A stretch of 64,000 nucleotides of DNA from an uncultured Clostridia bacterium (GTDB lineage Bacteria > Bacillota > Clostridia > Oscillospirales > Acutalibacteraceae), in NCBI GenBank assembly GCA_937892525.1, contig CALAEV010000025.1, positions 1-64,000 on the forward strand, read 5' to 3'. Within the stretch, counting starts at the first letter, position 1. Every line of letters starts with the position of its first letter. Shown in pieces: positions 26,638 to 35,197 of the stretch. The notes below the pieces were generated by a model that was given only the letters and a program-made list of their open reading frames with translations, did not search any database and was not told where the DNA came from. Both the position numbers and the translations under genes were made by a program.

Positions 26638-27906
26638 TTAACCTCTTAATTCAGGGTGGTTTTTAGCAACTACTGAGAATGCATCTTCAGCAATTTCAAT
26701 AGACTTCTTAATGTCTTCTTCTGTAAGAGAAGCGTTAATGAAGTGGTTGTGGTGAGATGTGATAAATAAACCACGGTTAACACATTCTGCAACCCATTCT
26801 TGATGAAGCATAAGGTTGTCATCGTTAGCAATTCTTAAGTAGAAGAGTGCAGGCTCACCTGAAACTCTAAGGTCAAAGCCGTGTTCAGCACCTGCAGCCT
26901 TGAAACCATCTGTTACCATTTTACCAAGACGACGGAACATTGTTGGTGTGTCAAGTGCTTTCATTTTGTTGATACAAGCAATACAAGCAGCAAAAGGAAC
27001 AGCACTCATCCAGTAAGAACCTGTGTATGTAATACCTGAAACAGTTGCTTTCATATGTTCGCCACCACAAAGTGCTGACATATTGTAACCATTAGCAAGT
27101 GCTTTACAGAAGCAGATAAGGTCTGCTTTGAAACCGTAGAAATGGTCAGAACCTGCAAGGTCAAGACGGAAGCCTGCGCGAACGTCGTCAATAATAAGAA
27201 CTACGCCGTGGTCGTCACACCATTTACGAACTGCCTGCCAGTATTCTTTAGAAGCAACTTCGTTATCTTTGAAGTTGCCGTGGTCATAAGGCTGAGCAAT
27301 AAGACCTGCAATATCGCCGTTGTTATCGTCGTATGCTTTTTGAAGAGCATCAAGGTCAAACCAAGGAACGATAACATTGTTTGCTACGTCTTCAGGAGTA
27401 ATACCTGGGTAGTCAATTTTCTGTGCCCATGGGAAATCTCCGTGGTAGTAGTATTTCAAGAAGATAATCTTCTTTTTATGTGTATGTGCTCTTGCTGCCA
27501 TTGTAGCAAGTGTTGTTGTGTCTGAACCATTCTTGCAGAAGAATGCCCAGTCAGCACAAGCAACTGTGTCAACAAGTGTTTCTGCACATTCAACCATAAC
27601 CTTACCAGGTGCAGTTGTGCAGTTACCGAGTTTGAGCTGTTTGAGTGCAGCAGCGTCAACATCAGGGTCGTTGTAACCTAAAACGTTAGGACCGTAAGCG
27701 CACATATAGTCAATATATTTGTTACCGTCAACGTCCCAGAAATATGAGCCCTGTGCTTTTTCTGAGAATGATGGCCATCTGTTAACAGGAATCCACTGAC
27801 CTTCAGCAGGACCTAAGTGACCGTAAATACCGCCTGGAATAACCTGTGATGCACGGTTAAACATTTCACGGCTTTTAGTAGTATCAAATGTTGGGAATTT
27901 ACTCAT
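26638..27906 (-). CDS. class III PLP aminotransferase (glutamate-1-semialdehyde aminomutase-like)
   Basis: 422 residues, fold-type I class III aminotransferase closest in layout to HemL-like enzymes. The PLP lysine is K268 in FCKALANGY; IIDDVRAGFR holds the cofactor-binding Asp (most relatives have DEVR, here DDVR); NGSDTTTLATMAAR is the phosphate-binding loop region. The start ATG at 27906 has AAGGAGG. No hem genes are nearby and the neighbours are transketolase halves and lipid-binding-like proteins. It may transaminate a ketone made by the transketolase, an inference from context. Confidence 0.85.
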   Translation of the reverse strand: MSKFPTFDTTKSREMFNRASQVIPGGIYGHLGPAEGQWIPVNRWPSFSEKAQGSYFWDVDGNKYIDYMCAYGPNVLGYNDPDVDAAALKQLKLGNCTTAPGKVMVECAETLVDTVACADWAFFCKNGSDTTTLATMAARAHTHKKKIIFLKYYYHGDFPWAQKIDYPGITPEDVANNVIVPWFDLDALQKAYDDNNGDIAGLIAQPYDHGNFKDNEVASKEYWQAVRKWCDDHGVVLIIDDVRAGFRLDLAGSDHFYGFKADLICFCKALANGYNMSALCGGEHMKATVSGITYTGSYWMSAVPFAACIACINKMKALDTPTMFRRLGKMVTDGFKAAGAEHGFDLRVSGEPALFYLRIANDDNLMLHQEWVAECVNRGLFITSHHNHFINASLTEEDIKKSIEIAEDAFSVVAKNHPELRG

Positions 27907-27919
27907 TTTTACGTCCTCC

Positions 27920-28684
27920 TTATGCAAGATATAATGCAACTCTGTCAAGAATACGGTTTACATTGTCAACCATTGAGATAAGACCACGGATTGTGATGTT
28001 ACCGTTACCAACATGGTCGATTGAGTTAACTGTACCTGCGAAAAGAGCGTTTGCAAGAGGAATATCACAGAATTCCATAATTGCACGTGGTTTTTCTGAT
28101 GCCTGTTTAATAGTAATCATATGATTATCTTTTACACGGATTGTTGCATAAACTTCACCGGTAATACCAATCTGAATATCACCGTCAACAATGTTTGATG
28201 CACTGAATTTACCAATAGCATCTTGGTTACCAATCTGTGAAAGAGCAACTGATACTGTGTAGAATGTGCAGAGAGTGTTAAGACGGAAGAAGTCCATATC
28301 TTTAAGAGCTTCTTCACTAGGTCTCATAACTTCTGTAAGTCTGTCAGTAAGGGCTGTAAAGGTTTTGAGAAGGAAGTTTACCTTTGTAAGACCTTTTGTT
28401 GGGATTGGTGTTGCTTTACCGTCGATAATTGCATTGAATTTGTCGCAGTTAGCAACAGGGATTTTGATGTCGCAATCAGCGTTTACGCCATCATCCATAC
28501 GGCAACCGTTTTTAGAGAATGTAAGTGTAGCACTTGGACCGTTCTTAACGTCAAAAGCAACAGAAATAGGCTTTTCAATAGTAGAAATAATTTCTTTTGC
28601 TTTGTCGTCAAGTTCACAAAGGTTTTCCAATGTGCCGAGAACTGCATACATATTTATGTATGCAAGTGTTCTTGAATCAGTCAT
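27920..28684 (-). CDS. tandem SCP2-like (sterol carrier fold) protein A
   Basis: 254 residues, first gene of the cluster. Like protein B it seems to hold two SCP2-type units: residues about 55-125 (VNADCDIKIPVANCDKFNAI, then a short Gly-rich turn) and about 165-254 (PRAIMEFCDIPLANALFAG, then HVGNGNITIRGLISMVDN). The ATG at 28684 is chosen because AAGGAGG lies eight bases upstream; the longer frame upstream lacks a site. Having lipid-carrier-like proteins at both ends of a transketolase-aminotransferase operon is unusual. Function is unknown. Confidence 0.6.
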   Translation of the reverse strand: MTDSRTLAYINMYAVLGTLENLCELDDKAKEIISTIEKPISVAFDVKNGPSATLTFSKNGCRMDDGVNADCDIKIPVANCDKFNAIIDGKATPIPTKGLTKVNFLLKTFTALTDRLTEVMRPSEEALKDMDFFRLNTLCTFYTVSVALSQIGNQDAIGKFSASNIVDGDIQIGITGEVYATIRVKDNHMITIKQASEKPRAIMEFCDIPLANALFAGTVNSIDHVGNGNITIRGLISMVDNVNRILDRVALYLA

Positions 28685-28732
28685 TTTTCGTTCCTCCTTA
28701 AGAGATTTTTTCGTATATCGTGACCGAAAACT

Positions 28733-28745
28733 ATTATACATTATA
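28733..28745 (-). promoter_or_regulatory. -10 elements upstream of the SCP2-transketolase cluster
   Basis: Two overlapping TATAAT hexamers on the minus strand (28745-28740 and 28738-28733), about 50-60 bases upstream of the ATG at 28684. I see no good -35 at standard spacing, so the promoter may need an activator. Confidence 0.45.
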
Positions 28746-28825
28746 AGAATACCAAAAAATTGTGGGTAAATCAAGGAAAAATACTTAAATTTTCACAAAA
28801 AATTAATGATTTTTTCGAATATATG

Positions 28826-28834
28826 TGGTATAAT
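28826..28834 (+). promoter_or_regulatory. extended -10 promoter of secA
   Basis: TGG-TATAAT (28826-28834), about 72 bases before the secA ATG; the -35 region is poor, as common with extended -10 promoters. Confidence 0.6.
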
Positions 28835-28906
28835 CGTACTAACATAATGGGTATATATGTAAAATTTTTAAAAATCGGATTAAATCCTTGAAAGGTAGAT
28901 ATAAAA

Positions 28907-31636
28907 ATGTCTTTATTCAAAAAACTTTTTGGTGATTATTCATCTCGTGAAGTAAAAAGAATAATCCCAATCCAGAAAAAAGTGTTGGAGCTTGAAGAAG
29001 AATACAAAAAAATGACAGACGCAGAGCTTCAGGCAAAAACTCCTGAATTTAAAGAGCGTCTTAAAAATGGTGAAACTCTTGACGATATTTTACCAGAGGC
29101 ATTTGCAACTTGTCGTGAGGCATCTGCTCGTGTTCTTAATATGCGTCATTTCCCTGTGCAGGTTATCGGTGGTATTGTTCTTCACCAAGGCAGAATTGCC
29201 GAAATGAGAACAGGTGAAGGTAAAACACTTGTGGCTACACTTCCTGCATACCTTAATGCGCTTACAGGCAAAGGCGTTCACATTGTTACAGTTAACGATT
29301 ATCTTGCTCGACGCGACTCTGAATGGATGGGCAAACTTTATCGTTTCTTAGGACTTTCAGTAGGTCTTATTGTTCACGATTTAGACGGCGAACAAAGACG
29401 TGCTGCTTACGCTTGTGATATTACTTACGGTACAAACAATGAGATGGGCTTTGACTATCTTCGTGACAATATGGTAATCTACGCTGAACAAAGAGTACAG
29501 CGTGGTCATAACTTTGCAGTTGTTGACGAGGTTGACTCAATTCTTATTGACGAGGCAAGAACTCCACTTATCATTTCAGGTATGGGCGACAAGTCAACTG
29601 ACCTTTACAAAATCGCAAATGATTTTGTAAAGCGTCTTAAAATGTGCAAAGTTAAAGAAATCGACTCAAAGCAGGGTATTGAAAATATTGCAGGTGAAGA
29701 TGACGACTTTATTGTTGATGAAAAAGCAAAAACAGCGTCACTTACACAGAATGGTATTAAGAAAGCAGAAAAATACTTTGGCCTTGAAAATCTTGCAGAT
29801 GTTGAAAACCTTACAATTCAGCACCATATTGATATTGCCCTTAAAGCAATCGGCGTTATGAAGCGTGATGTTGACTATGTTGTAAAAGACGGTCAGGTGC
29901 TTATTGTTGACGAGTTTACAGGTCGTATTATGATTGGTCGTCGTTATTCTGACGGTCTTCATCAGGCAATTGAAGCAAAAGAAAATGTAAAAGTTGAGCG
30001 TGAGTCAAAAACTCTTGCTACAATTACATTCCAGAACTATTTCCGTCTTTACTCAAAACTTTCAGGTATGACAGGTACTGCTATGACTGAAAGCACAGAA
30101 TTTCAAGAGATTTACAGTCTTGACGTTATTGAAATTCCAACAAACAAACCAATGATAAGAAAAGACGAAGATGATGTTCTTTATAAAACTGAACTCTCGA
30201 AATACAAAGCGATTATTGAACAGATTTTAGAGTGCAACAAAAAAGGGCAACCGGTCCTTGTTGGTACAACAAACATTGAAAAGAGTGAGCTTTTAAGTAA
30301 AGCGCTTCGCAAAGCAGGTATTCCACACAATGTGCTTAATGCTAAATATCACGATAAAGAAGCAGAAATTGTTGCACAGGCAGGTAAATTAGGTGCCGTA
30401 ACAATTGCAACAAATATGGCAGGTCGTGGTACTGACATTATTCTTGGTGGTAACCCTGATTTTATGGCTCGTGCAGAAATGAGAAGAATGGATTATTCTG
30501 ACGAGCTTATTGCAGAGGCAACAGGTTTTGCAGAAACTGATAATACAGACATTCTTGAAGCAAGAAAGGTTTACCGTGACCTTGAAAACAAATATAAAGA
30601 ACAGCTTCGCGATGAGCAAGAAAAAGTTCGTGAAGCAGGGGGTCTGTTTATTATAGGTACAGAGCGTCACGAATCACGCCGAATTGATAATCAGTTGCGT
30701 GGTCGTGCAGGTCGTCAGGGCGACAACGGTCAAAGTAAATTCTTCTTGTCAGCAGAAGATGAATTGCTTCGTCTTTTCGCAGGTGACCGTTTCTATACAA
30801 TTCTTGATACATTCAAGAGTATGGGCGATATTCCTGTTGAGGCAAAGATTTTCACAAACACTATTGAAAGTGCACAGAAAAAAGTTGAAGGCAACCATTA
30901 TGCTATGCGTCGTAATGTTATCCGTTTTGACGACGTTATGAACGAGCAGAGAAAGAAAGTATATGACCAGCGTAATCAGATTCTTGATGGTTATGACATT
31001 CATAATGCTATTCTTAAAATGATGGAAGGCTTTATTGACGAAACTGTTGATTTCTATTGCCCTGTATCAAATGATATTAAGGATTGGAACATTAACGGAC
31101 TTATTAAGAAACTTCAGTTCCTTGCAGACAGAGATATTGAAGGTGAGTACAGTACAAACGCCGAGTTTAAGGATTATTTCTATACAAGAGCTATGGAAAT
31201 ATATGATGCTAAATATGCAGAATACGGCGAAAAGATTATGGCAGAGCTTGAAAGAAAAGTTCTTCTTCACAATGTTGATATGCGTTGGATGGACCACATT
31301 GACGCTATGGAAGAGCTTAAACGAGGAATTTATCTTCGCTCTTACGCTCAGCAAGACCCTGTTGTTGCATTCCGTATGGAAAGCTATGATATGTTCGATG
31401 AAATGAACGCACTTATCCGAGAGGGTACAGTTATTACACTTCTTACATTCCGTCTTAAGAGTGAAGAAGATATCAAGCGTGAACAGGCAGCAAAAATTAC
31501 TGCAACAAGTGGCGCTGATGATGGTAGCGATAAAAAACGCCCTGTTAAAAAAGGCGAAAAAGTCGGCAGAAACGACCCTTGTCCTTGTGGCAGTGGCAAA
31601 AAGTACAAAAAGTGCTGTGGCGCAAATGAGAACTAA
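28907..31636 (+). CDS. secA: preprotein translocase ATPase SecA
   Basis: Motor of the Sec general secretion pathway, at the membrane with SecYEG. 909 residues, full length. Walker A is MRTGEGKT, the DEAD-type box lies in VVDEVDSILIDEARTPL, and helicase motifs ATNMAGRGTDIILGG, GTERHESRRIDNQLRGRAGR are complete. The C-terminal zinc-binding SEC-C motif is NDPCPCGSGKKYKKCC. AAAGGTAG precedes the ATG. It is followed 21 bases later by two unknown membrane-associated genes that are probably cotranscribed. Confidence 0.98.
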   Translation: MSLFKKLFGDYSSREVKRIIPIQKKVLELEEEYKKMTDAELQAKTPEFKERLKNGETLDDILPEAFATCREASARVLNMRHFPVQVIGGIVLHQGRIAEMRTGEGKTLVATLPAYLNALTGKGVHIVTVNDYLARRDSEWMGKLYRFLGLSVGLIVHDLDGEQRRAAYACDITYGTNNEMGFDYLRDNMVIYAEQRVQRGHNFAVVDEVDSILIDEARTPLIISGMGDKSTDLYKIANDFVKRLKMCKVKEIDSKQGIENIAGEDDDFIVDEKAKTASLTQNGIKKAEKYFGLENLADVENLTIQHHIDIALKAIGVMKRDVDYVVKDGQVLIVDEFTGRIMIGRRYSDGLHQAIEAKENVKVERESKTLATITFQNYFRLYSKLSGMTGTAMTESTEFQEIYSLDVIEIPTNKPMIRKDEDDVLYKTELSKYKAIIEQILECNKKGQPVLVGTTNIEKSELLSKALRKAGIPHNVLNAKYHDKEAEIVAQAGKLGAVTIATNMAGRGTDIILGGNPDFMARAEMRRMDYSDELIAEATGFAETDNTDILEARKVYRDLENKYKEQLRDEQEKVREAGGLFIIGTERHESRRIDNQLRGRAGRQGDNGQSKFFLSAEDELLRLFAGDRFYTILDTFKSMGDIPVEAKIFTNTIESAQKKVEGNHYAMRRNVIRFDDVMNEQRKKVYDQRNQILDGYDIHNAILKMMEGFIDETVDFYCPVSNDIKDWNINGLIKKLQFLADRDIEGEYSTNAEFKDYFYTRAMEIYDAKYAEYGEKIMAELERKVLLHNVDMRWMDHIDAMEELKRGIYLRSYAQQDPVVAFRMESYDMFDEMNALIREGTVITLLTFRLKSEEDIKREQAAKITATSGADDGSDKKRPVKKGEKVGRNDPCPCGSGKKYKKCCGANEN

Positions 31637-31657
31637 TTGCTTTAAGGAGGAATAAAG

Positions 31658-33154
31658 TTGGACGATAAGAAAAAGCTTAATAACGAGTCAGGCGACTATC
31701 GTGAAGAGATGGAAGAGCTTGCACGAATCTTCAAAGAAGAGCTTGACAAGACAATAGAAGAAGCTGAAACTGAAGACCGTGAAGAATATGAGGTTGAGGG
31801 CTACGAGGTTACAATGGGAGAAACCAAACCTGTTGAAGAACTTGCAGAAGACGAGCTTTGTGAATGTTGTGGCGAAAGACCAAGAGGAACAGAGAAAAAT
31901 CCAAACAGTCCTTTCTGTTCAGAGTGTGAGGCGATTCTTGAAAAGTACCCTTATGATTGGAAAGGTGCAACAACAGCAATAGTAACACTTTTTGTAACTC
32001 TTGCAGCAATTGTTTGTTTTATAATGAACGTACCTGTTTTCTCTTATACAGTTGAAGCAGAAAAAGCATATAATGAAAACAATCTTTTCACTGCAAATCA
32101 GAAATTTAACAAAGCACTTGAAGCAATTGATGAAGAAGATAACGGTACATTCCTTAATGTTTACGAAAAGCGTATTCTTCTCAATTACCGTATGCTTGAT
32201 ATGGATTCTGTGCTTTCTGATACAGAAGCATATTTTTCAGATTTTGCAAAGAAAATGCCAATGTATAAGGATGTTGCAGAGCTTGAAGAAGAAATTATGA
32301 AAATGCAGGCAACCGTGCTTGTAATTCAAGATATAGTTTCTCAGTATAATGACATTTCTGACCATAACTACAATGAAATAATCAATAAGCTTGATGCTCT
32401 TTCAGGTAAAAAGATATATGTAAAGGGTGCTTCATATCACCTTGAGGGTGAAGAAGGCTTTACACCAACAGGCAAAGAAGATGTTTATATTTGTGATGAT
32501 GCCTGGATTGAAATGTATAAATATTCAGCAGCACAGTATCTTGAAAAAGACGGCAAAATTATTACAGGTTTTCTTTCAAGTGCAGCAGAAAAATCAGAAT
32601 ATGTTGAAATTCTTGTAAATCCACTTCTTGCTGCAACTTATGTTGGTACCGGTGAATACGATAAGGCAGAGGAACTTTTGCCAAAAATTCAAGAGGCAAA
32701 CAAAGAAAATATTGACTATTATATGGTGCAGTCAATGCTTTACCGTTATCGTGATAAGAATTATCAGAAAGGTGTTGACACTTGTATCAGTGGTCTTAAT
32801 ATGCTTTCAAGAATTCCTGATTCAAGTGATATGGTTGCACAGATAGGTTATATTCTTTCAATGCAGAAAACACTTAATTACATTATGCTTGAAGATTATA
32901 AGAGCGCTTACGCTTCTGCAGAAGAATGTTATGCATATCAGTCAGAAACTTATGCAATTTCAATTCAGGTTAGAGATATGTACGCTATGTTAGCGCTCCA
33001 AACAGGTGATATGGAAACATACACAACACTTGAAGAGGAAATTAAAGAGTATGGCGATGCTGAATCAGGCTTCTCACAAGATGTGAAAGATTATAAAGCT
33101 GGTAAAGTTACATTACAGGAACTTGCAATGAATGGAGGTTATGATTTATTATGA
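31658..33154 (+). CDS. unknown membrane protein with zinc ribbon and TPR-like C-terminus
   Basis: 498 residues, TTG start at 31658 with AAGGAGG seven bases upstream. N-terminal 65 residues are very acidic. A zinc-ribbon-like cluster follows (CECC near 68-71 and CSEC at 87-90). One transmembrane helix lies at about 104-129, and then some 370 residues, probably extracytoplasmic, with repeated helical segments that look like divergent TPRs (KAYNENNLFTANQKFNKALE; TGEYDKAEELLPKIQEA). It is cotranscribed with secA upstream and shares an ATGA overlap with the next gene. No family named; a scaffold or secretion-associated role is only suggested by context. Confidence 0.7.
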   Translation: MDDKKKLNNESGDYREEMEELARIFKEELDKTIEEAETEDREEYEVEGYEVTMGETKPVEELAEDELCECCGERPRGTEKNPNSPFCSECEAILEKYPYDWKGATTAIVTLFVTLAAIVCFIMNVPVFSYTVEAEKAYNENNLFTANQKFNKALEAIDEEDNGTFLNVYEKRILLNYRMLDMDSVLSDTEAYFSDFAKKMPMYKDVAELEEEIMKMQATVLVIQDIVSQYNDISDHNYNEIINKLDALSGKKIYVKGASYHLEGEEGFTPTGKEDVYICDDAWIEMYKYSAAQYLEKDGKIITGFLSSAAEKSEYVEILVNPLLAATYVGTGEYDKAEELLPKIQEANKENIDYYMVQSMLYRYRDKNYQKGVDTCISGLNMLSRIPDSSDMVAQIGYILSMQKTLNYIMLEDYKSAYASAEECYAYQSETYAISIQVRDMYAMLALQTGDMETYTTLEEEIKEYGDAESGFSQDVKDYKAGKVTLQELAMNGGYDLL

Positions 33155-33705
33155 GTATAATTTATATAGTTGTAAAAGTTTTAACACTCCCTGGCGCAAT
33201 GCTTCACTCATTTTTTGAGCATATGAGTTGTCGAGCATCAAAAGTTCTTGTTGACGACGCAAGAGCAATTCAGTTTAACGAAATGCTTGGTCATATTGAC
33301 CACGAGCTTATAAAGAGAAAAGGACCAAGCTTTGATGTTTGCTTTATTCCGTTTTTCTTTAATCTTGTTTTAGGATTTTTCACACTTTGTCACGGTGCAA
33401 CAACTGTTATTTATCTTGGAAGATATAATGACTGGTTTGCTTGGATTTGTCTTTACCTTGGCATCTCAATTTTAACAAATCTTTTCCCACAGATTGAAGA
33501 TGTTATGATGGTTAAAGAAAATTTCTTTGGCAAAGGTAAGAATGTGATTTCAAAAATTCTTGTAGCACCGTTTTATGCAATCTTCTTTGTAGGTTCAAGA
33601 CTTGAAAAATGGGGACTTACACTTATTACTTCAATCCTTTTTGCATTCGCAACACCATACATTTTGGGAACATTCATTCCTAAAGTTTTTGAGTGGTTTA
33701 GATAA
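33151..33705 (+). CDS. unknown polytopic membrane protein, degenerate M50-like
   Basis: 184 residues with about four hydrophobic segments (near 3-18, 68-90, 95-112, 135-150 and 155-172). The first segment ends in LPGAMLHSFFEHMSC, resembling the PGxxxHExxH segment of M50-type membrane metalloproteases. The spacing (HSFFEH) is altered, so protease activity is doubtful. GHIDHE follows about 30 residues later. It is coupled to the upstream zinc-ribbon/TPR gene by ATGA, suggesting the two proteins work together. Confidence 0.6.
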   Translation: MSIIYIVVKVLTLPGAMLHSFFEHMSCRASKVLVDDARAIQFNEMLGHIDHELIKRKGPSFDVCFIPFFFNLVLGFFTLCHGATTVIYLGRYNDWFAWICLYLGISILTNLFPQIEDVMMVKENFFGKGKNVISKILVAPFYAIFFVGSRLEKWGLTLITSILFAFATPYILGTFIPKVFEWFR

Positions 33706-33723
33706 TTAAATAAGACATAACAA

Positions 33724-33753
33724 AACCCGACCGTTTGGTCGGGTTAATTTTTT
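33724..33753 (+). terminator. terminator ending the secA unit
   Basis: AACCCGACC / GGTCGGGTT (33724-33732 and 33737-33745) with GTTT loop, followed by AATTTTTTG. Confidence 0.9.
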
Positions 33754-33759
33754 GTGTTT

Positions 33760-35091
33760 TTATTGTGCATCAGTGCCTGTAAATCTTATAAGTTCCAAAT
33801 TTGGTGCGTTTTCGGCATCAATTGCTTTGTTGTAATCGTCGCAGATATTACCCCACTGAACAGAAGATTTTTCAATAAGCACATTTTTTGCATTTCTAAT
33901 GAAGAAACCACTATTTTTATACTTTTCAACACCGTATTGAATACAAGGGCGTAAATCGTAAAGACCGCAATCCCATTTTGAAGTTTTTGTCATTGTAACA
34001 CTTACATTTTCAAATGTTACGTCTTCAATCATATTTTCTTCCGTACCGTGAATAAGCACACCGTTTTCGCCTTTGCAAGTGATATTACGGAAACGGATAT
34101 TCTTGATTTTACCTGATTTTGTATTTTCGTCACGGTTAAATGTTGTAATTACAATCGGCTCGGCTGTGCCCCACCAATCAGGACAGAAACGACGTGTTTC
34201 AATAATGCAGTTTGAATATGTAACATTCTCAACATTACCACCGTCGCGAATCTGAATTGAAAGACCACGGTTGCTTCGTGAAATAATGCAGTTATCAACT
34301 ATAACATTACGGAAATCTCCAACACCCTCCGTACCGATTTTAATTGCAGCAGATGTTGAAATGAGAGTGCAATTTGCAATAATAATATTCTCGCAAGGGC
34401 CGTATTCAGCGTTGCCCTTTGAAGTTTTAAGGCAGATACAATCGTCTGCGCATTCAACATGACAACCAAGAATTCTGACATTTGTGCAATGGTCAGGGTC
34501 AATACCATCAGAGTTTGCAACATCAAGGTCATTGAGAATACGGATTTGAGAAATAAGCACATCATCACAACCTGCAGGATGAAGTGTCCAGAATGGAGCG
34601 TCAACAATTGTTACATCCTTGAAAGTGATGTTGTTACTCTTTTCGATGTAAATAACTGTTGGACGTGGGTAGAAATTGCCTGTTACATAGTATTTGTCTT
34701 TACGCTCAACGAAAGCGTGACCATTAGCGTCAATAGTGCCTTCACCTGAAATTGTGCATCCGTCAGCCTCGTAACCGTAAATGAACACGAATGAAGGCTT
34801 GCCTGTAACAGGATTACCAATAAGTGCAGTTTTAGGGTCGTTTATCATATTGCAAGGACGAATATAGCCGTTAATATTGTCAGTTGCTTTAAGGCGAGAG
34901 CCCTTTTGCAAATGGAGTTCAACATTTTTCTTCATACGGATTGAGTCAGAATAATATGTTTTGCCACTTGTGAGTACAACTGTACCTCCACCGTTTTCCT
35001 CTGCCTTGTCAATAGCAGACTGAATAGCAACGCAATCGTTATTCACACCGTTACCAAGCGCACCAAAATCTTCAGGGTAAAAATATAACAT
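33760..35091 (-). CDS. glycoside hydrolase family 28 (polygalacturonase-like)
   Basis: 443 residues, right-handed beta-helix pectin-degrading family. The N-terminal pectate-lyase-type signature is FGALGNGVNNDCVAIQSAID. Catalytic aspartates are in NSDGIDPDHC and ADDCICLKT. The usual GHG motif is replaced by SAAIKIGTEG and RIK by SIQIR, as in the more divergent GH28 branch, so the substrate may not be polygalacturonate. No signal peptide, so it acts on imported oligosaccharides. The ATG at 35091 has GGAGG eight bases upstream. It is monocistronic. Confidence 0.85.
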   Translation of the reverse strand: MLYFYPEDFGALGNGVNNDCVAIQSAIDKAEENGGGTVVLTSGKTYYSDSIRMKKNVELHLQKGSRLKATDNINGYIRPCNMINDPKTALIGNPVTGKPSFVFIYGYEADGCTISGEGTIDANGHAFVERKDKYYVTGNFYPRPTVIYIEKSNNITFKDVTIVDAPFWTLHPAGCDDVLISQIRILNDLDVANSDGIDPDHCTNVRILGCHVECADDCICLKTSKGNAEYGPCENIIIANCTLISTSAAIKIGTEGVGDFRNVIVDNCIISRSNRGLSIQIRDGGNVENVTYSNCIIETRRFCPDWWGTAEPIVITTFNRDENTKSGKIKNIRFRNITCKGENGVLIHGTEENMIEDVTFENVSVTMTKTSKWDCGLYDLRPCIQYGVEKYKNSGFFIRNAKNVLIEKSSVQWGNICDDYNKAIDAENAPNLELIRFTGTDAQ

Positions 35092-35122
35092 AGCGTGGAC
35101 CTCCACTTAAAAATCTGCAAAA

Positions 35123-35151
35123 AGTATAGCACAAACAATGAAAAAGAGCAA
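35123..35151 (-). promoter_or_regulatory. sigma-A promoter of the GH28 gene
   Basis: On the minus strand TTGCTC (35151-35146), 17-base spacer, TATACT (35128-35123) with a TGC extended -10. Confidence 0.7.
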
Positions 35152-35159
35152 TATAAAAG

Positions 35160-35190
35160 TAAAAAAATAAGGACGGTGAAAACCGTCCTT
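35160..35190 (-). terminator. terminator after the HTH membrane protein
   Basis: AAGGACGGT / ACCGTCCTT (35169-35177 and 35182-35190) followed on the minus strand by ATTTTTTT. Confidence 0.85.
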
Positions 35191-35197
35191 AAAAATT

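Noticed and set aside
28266..28769. 167-codon plus-strand frame
   Set aside because: Antisense to SCP2-like protein A; composition is that of a shadow frame.
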